In this document: positions 48,601 to 60,600 of the stretch, in pieces
Numbering within the stretch: the stretch's first letter is position 1
Layout of the letters: each line of letters begins with the position of its first letter
NCBI RefSeq assembly: GCF_028389875.1
Contig: NC_084667.1
Location: 64,644,570-64,708,569, forward strand
Reading direction: 5' to 3'
From: Rhea pennata
Lineage: Eukaryota > Chordata > Aves > Rheiformes > Rheidae
Length of the DNA stretch: 64,000 nucleotides
Program-made: the position numbers and the translations under genes
Notes under the pieces: generated by a model
Databases searched by the model: none
What the model saw: the letters and a program-made list of their open reading frames with translations, nothing else
Told to the model about the DNA's origin: nothing

Positions 48601-51600
48601 AGTTTTCACAAGAAGTGCTCACCCTTTTCTCCGGCCTCTCTTTCTTGCACTACTATACTACAACTGCTTGAAGTAGTACTGGCTTCAAATCCATTAGCAG
48701 ACTCACTTTCACAGAGACCTTCTTGAGATTCTTCTGCCACACTGTCGACTTCAATAGTCATGTCACTCTCACTTTTGATACTGCGCGATTCATCCTGACT
48801 AAAAGTAAGGGGTGAAGCCACTGAAAAGCTCGACTGGACAGCAGGGGGTAAGGCAGACTGATTTGCAGTATTGGGGTCTGGCTTTTCTGATATCGTATCT
48901 TCACTACCACTCTTCTCCTTTTCATCCAAGTCATCCAAGTCCACCTCATGGCAGAGTAAGGTTTCAGGACCAATCTGAGGCATTGCGTCATCCTCATCTT
49001 TTAAGGGAATATTCTCATTGTCTTCAGACGGACATTCAAAGTTTTCATTCCTCGGTTCTTGACCATGCTGAACTGATTCTGCCACTAAAGATGGCATTTC
49101 CTCATGTTCAGTTCTGAGCGACTCTTCTGCATTCGACCCTTTACATTCCTCTACCCTAGTACATTCATTGGTCCTCTCTTCAGAGACAATATTTGGCACT
49201 TCCATCTCACTCTCGTGTCGATTTCTCTTCTCAGGTGATGCTTGTTCCACAGTTTTCCTTTTCAAAAGTTTCTTATCTTTTGTACAAAGTTCTGTTTCAC
49301 TTTCAGTAGTGCTGGAAATCTCTCTGCAGTCCATGGAAGACATGTCTAATCTTTCAGAGTCTATGAGAGAGTCATTTGTTATCTCTTCTTGGCTTCCTGG
49401 TGAAATCTTTATATTCTCTAAACAGGAATCTTTTGTCTTGCTCCTTCTGCCTTTCCCTTTAGGTGATTTTTCAGCCTCTCTTTTGGTTTCTTCCATTTGT
49501 TCTGTTTTATTTCCAAAAATCTGAACAATTTGTTCACTCTCTTCAACTTCCAGTTTCAATGTTTCTAATGGCAGTACTTGAGTCCTGTCATTTTCTTTCA
49601 ATGCATGGGGAATCTTTGGGTTTTCTTCATCTAGCTTCTCATCATTTAGTTTTTCATTTTTTTCCAGTTCTGAAGTTTCTGGAGAAAATTCTTCATTCAA
49701 AATCTTCTCAGATGACTCATCTCCTTCACTGTCAGATGAGCCAGATTCTGCAAAAGATTTTTCAAAAGAAGGAAACAGCACCCAACAATTAAAGCATAAT
49801 TTCTTTCTTCAGTCACACAGATGTCCCCCCACCAATGACCTATGGCATTAATATCATTTTACAGAAAACAAACAATTTAAAATGTAAACAAAAATAATCT
49901 TGCAGTAGTCACCACGTTTTACATTTCTTATTGTTACTCAAAAACTCTGAAACTACATAGTAGTCACTCATTAGAAAGTAATTTTTGGTAGTTTTGACTA
50001 TTTCCCAAATAAGACAATATAAACACATTACAGTTTAGAGAAGCAAAAACACTTCTACAGCTCTCTACAACCTGTTATCTACCTACAGATCTTGTCTCCC
50101 CCATCTGGCATTACAGAAAACAAACAACAAAAAAACCCTACTTGCACCAGAACACTGGACTGTTCTCATTGCTAAACTGTTGTACAAATCACGCACCATA
50201 TACACAGCAAGCGTTATGTTACCGTAAGATTATTCAGGGACCTGTACTAAAAGGAGGTGGTGATTTCATTTTAGTTCTAGTTCACAGAGACTCAAAAACA
50301 CTGAAAATATTGCTGTCATTTGCACATAATTAAGTTCTTCACTGGATGATGTGTTATTGAGGTTGAGAACTTAATTACCATAGTAAGGACTATCATTGTG
50401 CCACTAGACTTGGTCAGCTGAGGATAAGGATTGAAAAGTTCTGGCTAAAGAATATGGAATGACTTGCACAGTCATTTCTATGCAACTGCTCTTCTGCAAG
50501 AAAACCGTGCTCTTCAGCAGTATCACTGCAACTACTTCCTCAATAAAATTTACAGGAAAAAATAATAAAAATAAATCTCTTTTGAAAAAGGTACTGAAAA
50601 AACTCTTTCAAAAAAAAAAGAAAAACCATATACACAGGACTGAGATCACTCACCGTTTGATCCTCTATCAGAATCAAACATTCCTGAGCTACGTCTTGTC
50701 TGCCTGCGAGGCGTTGCTAAAAATCAAAATCAAAAGTATTAATTTTTATAGAGTAAAATTTGCATCAAAAATTTGTTTTGTTATATTTGGTTGGTTAAGG
50801 ACTTAAAAGCTGCTGACAGCACTGTGTTCACTGAAGTTCTCTTATTAATACATACTATTATATCACTATTTACATGCACTTCCACGCCAGACAAAGGGCG
50901 CATCAGACGTACCTTCTGTTCCATTTGGTAGTGGTGAGGAATCTGACAGGTTGTTCCGTGCACTTCTGGCTCCTGATTTACCTTCACTCGTCGGTGTTTT
51001 GGATAAACTGCAAGATGTGTTTGATGGAAGAGTAGATTTCAGAGGGGGTCGCCCACGCTTTGACTTTTGTTTCTCCTCATCTTTCTTTTCATCCTTTTCA
51101 CTGTCGTCTTTATTCTGAGGGCAAAAAAATTCATTATTTCATTAACATGTTTCACTGATGATCATTAAAGCTTTCTCTCCTTTTGCCCTGCCCATTTATT
51201 AAAAATAGACTGGGGATTGAACAATTTTTTTTTAATAAAGGAACAGGTAGAGTCAGTACATGTAGTAACATAAGAAACTTATTGATATATAAATATTACT
51301 TTTGCTTTTTTCTTCTGTTTTCTCTTTGGTCCTCCTTTGTCCAAAGGCCAGATAATCCGATCAGCTTTCACCCATTCATCATATCTAAAGGTAAGTAACA
51401 TACTGTTATACTGCATATAAGAAGTAGTTTGCCATTTTAGATATAAGAAACTGAATTACAGAAGATATTTGTTAAAGAAAGGAAGGAACTAAGAGCATAT
51501 ATTTACCAAAGCATGTGCTATTGGGTATTAGAAAAACATACTAAATTTCTAACCCATAAAAAATTTACCTCTAAGATTCTTAGAAAATTAGCAAGGGAAT

Positions 51601-54600
51601 AAAGGGAGAGGAGAATGAAAATACAAGCTTCCTGGCCTCCTGCTAGTCACCCGACTTCCAGTGCTTTGCTGAATCAGCTGCAGCGTTTGTCAAGAGTTTC
51701 GTACAATATAAAGAAAATCAGTTCTCCTCACTTCATGCCCCAGCAGTAAAACATATCCTATTTCTTTTTTAAAGAAATTTTTAAAATTATGGAAATAAAC
51801 TAGATTTCAAAAAGCACAAATATGCCACTAGTGCTCTTCAAAAGTCTCCTGAGTTATTAATATGGTAAAGAAGGATTACAAAAATATTTAGGAGGGGGGA
51901 AAAAAAGAAAAAAACCCCACAAACTTGCATTATGTTGCCACATAAAGAAAACTGCTTGGTTTACTTGAAGCTTATGGATTAGGCAGGTGTCAATTTATAC
52001 AGTGAGGAAAGTTGTATTAAAAAAAAAAAAAAATCAATAACATTCTCTAGGTGACCCTGCTGAGCAGGGAGGTTGGACCAGATGATCTCCAGAGGTCCCT
52101 TCCAACCTTACTGATTCTATGATTTTTTTGTGTATATGACCACAATGTTCTTAAGAAAAAAAAAAGTCATTTCTACAACAGTACTGAAATATAAAGCACA
52201 GCTGCTAAGAGAAGCATGTAATGACTTACTTTCTGTAATTCCTCTCTCTCCTACCCTCTCTACATAACAACTGCTCTTTTAATCTGTTAACATTCGATAC
52301 AAGATTCAATAGAAGAATAATTTTTACTGCCAATACTCCAGTGTTTGATACTCTTCGTATCGTAGAAGACTTCACTATTATCAGTGAGTCTTCTAAATAT
52401 ATCTCTGATGTTGCTAACATGAGTTGATACAAGTTACAGGGATTCTCTACTTTAAGCAGGAAGAAAACTTGAAAACATACAAGTAAGTATATTCTGAAGA
52501 TTTCAATACAACAGGATCATACCATGAAGAAAATGAGTAACAGTGGAAAATGTGATAAGAGTCAGATCCTGCTAACATGTTGCTAATTCATTTTGGAGCC
52601 AAGTCACTCACTATCTTTCTCTTTCTTTTTTTTTTTTTTTTCCTTTTTCTTAAAAACAAAGATACTTTTAACCAAAAAAAAAAAAAAAAAGAAAATTAAA
52701 GGTAATTTGTCCTTCTCACCTTACATTCCAACCATAGTAATGAACTAAATATAAAACCTCTCCATCATCAATTTCTGTGCTTTTAATACTGGCTTCATAA
52801 ATTTTCTGAGTTTTTCCACGTCCGTATTTTACTTTCACTTTGGTTCCAGTCAAACAGGGCTCTGTATCCTCCTCATCCTCTTCGCCTTCTGATTCTCCTT
52901 TGTTTTCAATTTCCTCTCTGCAGTAAAGTATATTTGAAATGTCCGTTAATTAGCAATAAGCAAAGTTTTAACATTTAACTAGCAGAGCCAAGATACGACA
53001 AAGGAAAAAGGCTGCAATTATTTTTCTCATTTTCTGCATGCTGCCCTGTCTGAAGCTAACTGGACATAGCTTTTTCCAGTCAAAAACATGAATTACTCAA
53101 AACAGAATAGAGGTGAGTGCCAAGAACATCTAGAAAAATTAATCTATCATATTTAAACATAATTTATTATGTGTATAACCATCTCAAAGTCTGAGGGTTT
53201 TTTTGGAAAAAACCCTCACAGAAAAAGAACAGTAAGTTAATTCACTGTTCTGCTCCTCTGCTCTTTAAATAAAATAACAGCTTACTTTGTTTTACTCGTA
53301 TACTTCCTTTTAATGTACCATTAAAAAAAAATGAACCCTTATTCTATAGTTGCTTAACAGGCTACAGCTTACTAATGCTATATAAGTTTGGATTGCTATC
53401 ACAGTGATCCTTTCATCAATACAAACACCATTCCACTGAAGCAAACATTGATTATGACAAATGTTTTCAACAAAGACTAAAAGTGTCTACAGAGCTCTTA
53501 GTAGTTATATCTAGTATTTAAACTGCCTGTTAAATCATATTTTCAACAATCTGATCTAATTACTTATATTTCTCCCTTCCCATTTTTAGGGTGAAAAGTT
53601 AAGAACTTGAACAAAATCATGAAGAAAGAAAATATTGGAAAAGAACATGAGTTTGCTTTTGATAAAAAATATATATATACACATTTGTGTGTATATATCT
53701 ACATATACACACACATATTATTAAATACATATATAATGTACATATTAAATACGTGTGTGTGTGTGTGTGTATGTATGTATGTGTATGTGTTTTTATATAT
53801 ATATATATATGTGTGTGTGTGTATATATATATATATATGTATATAAATATAATTTGCTAGCCCAAGGTGAAAGATGAGCTATCTTGCTGTGGCATACAAT
53901 TAAAAGAGAAAAGAAAGATGACAGGTATCCACCACTTCAAAGAAAACCATCTGATGTCTTAGTTATCTAACACACCTCAGCAACCTCTTGCACGTCTACA
54001 CCGTACCTTGATTTGAATGCTTTTCTGAATGCTATGATATATTGCAACATTCTCCTTTGGACTCCACAGTGCCACTTCAAAATAATTGTGTGTCATTCTC
54101 ACTTGTTAAGCTCTTTAGAAGAAAATATGCAATACCTCTATTGGGCCTTTTCAGTGTCAACTTGTGTTTAGCCACAAGGATGGAGAAAAACAATGTACGA
54201 TAGCATAAGCACATAAAGCACTGCCCCTGACCAAAGCCAAGATTAGCTAAGAAGAAGTCTACTCAGCTTTGGTGATAGCTTAGTCACCTGGTGACAATTT
54301 GCTTGTCATCAGAAATAAAAATCCAAAGCTTTGCATGCTATTCTGAAGTACTGTAGACTCTTAAAATGCAACTTTCCCTTCTTGCCTGGCTGAGCGAATA
54401 ATGTCCCTGACTTCCACGTTTTAGAAACTGGACATATCTCCAGTTTAGTGTATACCATTGTTTGGGGTATGGCTCTATCACAACACAGCTATATTTTTAA
54501 GAAAGTGGTGTACGTTAATGTTTACCTCTCCCTCTGCCTCTCTTCTTCTTCATCAGACTCTTTGTCAGATTCCTCCTGTTTTTTCATTTTTTTCTCTTTT

Positions 54601-57600
54601 TGCTTTGGTGTACTTTTTCTCCCTAGTGAAGTTTCATTTTCTTTCTTTTCTGCAGTTTCAGGTGCTGTTTCCTCTATATCTTTGTTTTCTTTGTTACTGT
54701 CTTTTAATTTGTCTTGAGTTTTATCCTCTTCATTATCTTTTTTAGCAGGGGTTGCATCACGGGCAAGTCTTCTCCGGCCCTAAGAGAGAAATAAAATCTG
54801 TTTAATGACTAATGTGACTTTGTACTCTATGTAGCCTTTCCAAATCTCAGTTTGAAATGAAACATACCGTTCCTGTATAGAAGAAAGCTGAAGGTAACAC
54901 CAAGAAGTGATTTTTTTTTGTAGTCATATGATACTAATTTAAACAGTCTTGTTATCAAGGATAAAGCAAAACAAACACACTGATTGGTTTGAAATAATGT
55001 TGACTAGTTCTCAGTTAGCTTCTAGGGGATTTCAAGGCATTTGGTTAGACACATAAGGACTGCTGCCCCAATATACGAAGCCAAATTCTTCTTTGGTTGA
55101 CCAGAGCAACAGCATCAAGTAAATGCTTGCGCAGGGCTACTGAGACAAGATATCTTACTTCCACCATCTCCAATTCTGATATCCACCTGTTGTTTTCAAA
55201 GAATATAAACTTACCAACTTTCAAAAAGAAATGCTGTATATTGATTTTTAGAAGGTACTTTAAAGTAGCTAGACAACTGCTCTCTGGTATTTTCTGTGAT
55301 TGTTTCTTGGTGATCTACTGCGGGTTTACCATTTTATTATTAAGTCTCTTGCACAGGGTCATTGCTTTGTAATCATCACTTTTTAAACTCATTATAAGTA
55401 ATGTGTTTTAGAAGTGTGTTTACTGTAAGAAAAATACATTATATGTTATTCAGAAGTCATCCAAAAAAAGACAATAATGAAGGCACTATACAAATTAAAA
55501 TTTACAGTAGTGTAATGACAAACATTTGAAAATAGTAGGCACCTATAAACAGATAGCTGGTGACTGGATTAATAAAGTTAAAAAATATATATTCAAACAA
55601 TAATTGTTAACAATTAATATAGAAAGCAAATGATAAAAGAGAAAGTTATTATATTCCTTTATCCTCCCAACATACGGTTTTCTCCAAAAGCTATCAAGTT
55701 AAACAAAAACAAAAACCACAAAAAACAAGGATAATGTCATGTCAGGAAGTTTATCAAGCTTGATACATCTTGGAAAAGTCACTGCTAGTTAGAAATACAA
55801 CACAATACAAATCTAAAGTTATGTTTACATTTAAGTATAAATGAAGTACTTCATTAAAATTCCTTATTTTAACAGAATCTTTATAATTTGAACAATTTAA
55901 AAATAGCATTTCCTCTCTCCTCTTACCTATATACTGTAAAAATAGAGGTATTTTTAAATACTTCTGTTATCTTGTAAAAAGAAAAAAAAAAAGAAGAGTG
56001 AGAGAGAGAGAGAGATTATGAGAAAAATCAAATCAAAAAAAAGGGTCTTTCGATTCTCAAAGCTGTAGCAGCCCCTTGATCATTCCTGCTTCCTGCAGGA
56101 AAGCTCCAGGTCCCCTGTCTCAGTGGAAATTCTCACCCACAACTCAAATTCTACTGCTGAGTTCCATCTCTGATGAAACAGCTCTCCATAGCTCTCAAGC
56201 TGTCCCTAAATAGAAATACGTCTGACATAAAACATGGCCTGAGTAAATCCCATAAATGGTTTAGAATACGAAGAAAGAGTCAAAACTGATTCTATTCACA
56301 GGTAGAACACAATTAATGACTGCATACCAACTCTGTGTTCACAGAACCCTGTGCTACACTTGTACAAGTACACCAATTCAAATGTATAATCACTCCACAA
56401 AGGAAAACTCATTAGGTAAACTGTTCAGTGTTGTTAAGTACTAAATAGGGAAGCAGTTCAAACTACTTACCCTTGGGGATCTTAGTTCTATCTCTTCTTT
56501 TTCACTTTCACTGCTGGAATAATTTTCTTCTGCTTCTTTCTTTACTTCTGTTGGGGGCATTTTTTGTTCTTCTTTTACGCTTTCCTCCATTGGTTCCTCG
56601 TGTTTCTGTATGTCTTCTACCACTTTTGGTTCATTGTGATGGATAGTTCTAAACTGAATGTTTGCAGAACGGCAGTATTCTTCAAAACCATAAAGATACC
56701 TATATGCACAAACAAAGTTTCATTTATATTTTCATTGTCTTTTTCTTTTTGAATCACATAAAATTTATTTTCCTGCTCACAGAGCAGCAAGAGGACTAGC
56801 AACTTCAGGGTGGAGGGAGGGAAAAAGAGATTTTTAACTGAAACAATTAAGCACACAAATCAGGCAGTGAGGAAAAAAACACTGCATGTACACGCAAGTG
56901 TTTTCAACTAATTTAACTCTATCCCCACCAATTAAGAATTCAGGACAGTAAAGCCTAAGAACATGTACACTGTTTTTCAAACGCACAATGACAGCTAAAA
57001 TCAGCCTAGTATCAGATTATGGGCATACAAACAAGCTACCACAAGGTAACAAATTGCCATGCATCAGTATGTTCTCCGGTAACTGCCTGTGCAACACTCT
57101 AATCCAGTTATAGGCAAGAGGAATACAACTAGCTTATCCCGCAAAGAACAGATATGCAAACTCCAACACACTTATCACGTGTCCATACAAAATAATTACT
57201 TCCACTGTAACAGCAACCTAGCACATATTTACCAATTACTCTGTTATATGATACATACTCTTCTCTGTAAAATACAGACCTTAAATATGTGCCCAGTTCA
57301 AATCCCACTGAAGATAGTCTGAATAGTTTCATCTTCATCAACATTAACATGAGTTGAGTCATTAGTCATCCCTATTCAATCAGTCAAATTTCCTTAGTTT
57401 CGAGTCAGAGAATAATATTCTTTCCTTTTACTCAAAAAGCACAATTGTTTCTTGTTCAAACTTTCAGGAGAATAAATAATAAAAATAATCTTTATTTAGA
57501 AAATGAGCCTGAAAAATGTCATCCCTAAAAGGTTTCCATTTCAAAAGTTAAAACACAACTGAAAACTGGGGATCAGAATAGAAAGATTTATGCAGTTTTA

Positions 57601-60600
57601 TTATAGTAGTAATTACTACTCAACACTGTCACATCTATGATAGCAATGTACGTTGTTATGCCCTGGAGCCATTATTCTACAGATTCAACAAAGATATGAT
57701 ATTTAGATATGCAATCTGAAACATGTCTCTGTATCAACATTCTACAGGAAGTTAAAGCAACTGGTAAAATTCTGCATTCAGCATGCATGCAGCATTCCCA
57801 GACTTCAATAAGCATGCAACTGAGGACAGAGTCCTTTCTTGTTAATCACTGCAAACTGCAAAGCTGAATTTGCCAGAGCCCCCCTTTGTTTTTTTTTTTT
57901 TTTCTATAATTGCATTTCATCGTTATACTCTGAAACTGCATCATCACATGCAGACAACGAAGGCCTCATGATAAGAAAATGAGCTGTATTGTAATGTACT
58001 GCAGCGAGAGGATCTTACTGATGCCTGAGCACTCCTTCCTTCTCCCACCATTTCAATCTGTGGCACCGGAAAATGCTTAGAACTGCTCATAAACTGAAGA
58101 ATGTCAACTACTATTCATTAATCTATCAAAAATTGCTTGAATATTGCTTATGCTATAACAAAATTCATGACCATTATCCAACAGAAGAACTTACTTTCTA
58201 TAAGCAGTTTTTACATTGTAGGAAGCAGCCGAGTTCAAAATAGGAATGCCAAGGTCCATATAAATTTGCTTCCATACAGCACCACTCTCAATCTGGAAGG
58301 GGGCAGCGGGGGAAGGACAGAGAGAAAAAGATTTTCAGGTTTAGTTAATCAAAAGAATTAAACAATGACCTTCAATGCAGATACAGGTCACAATCTTTAA
58401 AAATGGTGAGGCATGTTTTGCTTAGGAAACATCCAACACTTACATTGTCACACCCGCCCTGCTGATATACCAATCTAAAAAGTTTGAAGAGATTAAGGTC
58501 CTTGTAGCCCAGAACAGGTGGTTTATTGATAGGAGTACCTAAATAAAACAGAGATAAAAAATTACCACATAAAATAGCAAACTGTTCTTCCATTCCTTTA
58601 GCAAGCACTTGACTATTAATATCCTTTTACACTTTTAATAGTTATTCAACAGTTCTAAGACACGGTGTAAGTCAACAGTTTTCAACTGAGGATTAAAGCT
58701 TCGCTCTTTTTTGACCACATCACATATTTCTAGGTGGCTTATTAGTATTCTGGCACCAGCTCCTTGATAACTATGATTTCCCAAACTCTTTTTCAGATTT
58801 CTCCAATAATCTCCATCCTATTGGCTGTATCCCACTTTTCCTCTTTTGGGGCAGGGAAGGGGGAGGCTTGGAACAAGCACTACAGGGTGTCTGATGAATG
58901 CTGGAATATAGTAATGAGCAATGAGATTAACTCAAAACACTTTGGTATGAAAGGATTGGAAAGAAACAGGAACACTGGATTAGAAAATGATGCACAGGCA
59001 AATGGTGAGAATGTGAAAGAGCACAAAGCCCCAACAGGACATGAACATTTGGGGCAGTTGTGGGAAAAAGAAAGAACTTGAATCAGATGAGTGGTAATGA
59101 TACAAAAAACAACAATTACGTTAGAAAAGAAGCAGCCAGAAGTGACTTGGGGCAAGTGGAAGCATCCTTGCTTCTCCCAGCAAGGATGAATATCAAACTT
59201 TTTCCCTGCTGTTTCTCATCTCTCTTCATCTTCATGCAATTACATCTGGAATCATTAAGGTAATTTTATAGGACTTTGGGAATACTGTCATGATTACATG
59301 GATCAAAACCTTCATACTGAGAGAAGACTATGTAGAACAAATCTCGTAGAAATGCAAATGTTCCTATAAGGGGGGAGGAGGAAAAAAGTTGTACATTGCT
59401 CAATCAACATATTTGACTAAAGAACAGTTTCTGGACTGAGTCTTCAAATTCAGTGAACAAATACTTTCTTCTTTCTCCTCTGTCCCTGCACATCACAGAT
59501 ACTATCTCTCTACTTGTGTCCTGTATTAAGAATGCTTAAGAAAAAGAGTTAGGCAGCAGGAAAACAAAGTGAGGAAGAATCAGACTACTAGTAAAGAAAG
59601 AAAAAATGGGATTACTCCTACAATTTTTTTTCCCCAGTCATAGCCCCTTACTCCTCCAAGGCAGGCTATTCTCTGGAAACACTAGTTCTACACAGTATGC
59701 CCTTAAAATGGTATTGGATAAACTCCAGTATATCTTGCTGTAATACAGGACACATTTCTACACCTATGTTAAGCAATGGCAAGACTCAACAGGCTTGGAA
59801 CCACTCTTTCAGGACTCCACGGTTTGAAAAACACTTGGCTGAAAGGGACACAGAGAGCTTCCTTAACAAAGATAACCTTTTTTTTTTTTCCTTTCTTTTT
59901 TTTTTTTTTTTTTTTTTTTTTTTATTTTAAAACCTAAGAAATGTTTGTATTTTCAAAAGGGAAACATTCCAACATTACATGCATTTTATGTTTTATTTCT
60001 CTGCATTCTGGTTATTTCAAGTTGAAGTACATGCCCACTGCTGTGTGATGCTGTGGAAATGTTATCCAAATAATTTTGAGGAGGGAGAAGGGAGAAGAGA
60101 AGAGAAGAGGAGAGGAGAGGAGGGGAAGGCAGTATTTGCATTTGTAATCTACCTCCACTTACATTATTGCAGGATTAACATTTTCTGAATTCAAACCAAA
60201 ATAGCCACTTTCCAGAATAAAATGAGTAAAACAATCATATTCTAAAAGATAAATTCTTTCCAGTCTTAAATGTCCTTGGGGGAAAGAAGGGAGGAGGGTA
60301 GGAAGCCAAGTTATTAGGAATAGATAACCTTCCCTTTTAGTGCAGATCTCCTCATAACTGCATATATGAACAGCTTATGCAACAGCAGTTCTCCCAAGTC
60401 AGCAGGTAAATCCTGCTCTCCATCTACCTCTATCAATATGCAGCACATGCACTTCCAATATATTTCTTACCCCAGGACTTTTAAATATTCCAGTTTATAA
60501 CAGTCTCACCTAATTCTGCAAAGAGAAACATTTAAATTTTGTTATTTTCTTGTTCTAACTACTGGACAAAGTAGAGTTGTCTCTTCAGGTGAGTATCAAT

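Noticed and set aside
49168-49792. Plus-strand frames of 109 and 118 codons
   Set aside because: Mirror images of the large ARID4A coding exon on the other strand.
53607-53846. 79-codon open frame
   Set aside because: It is the translation of a TA/TG microsatellite (repeating Tyr-Ile and Cys-Val).
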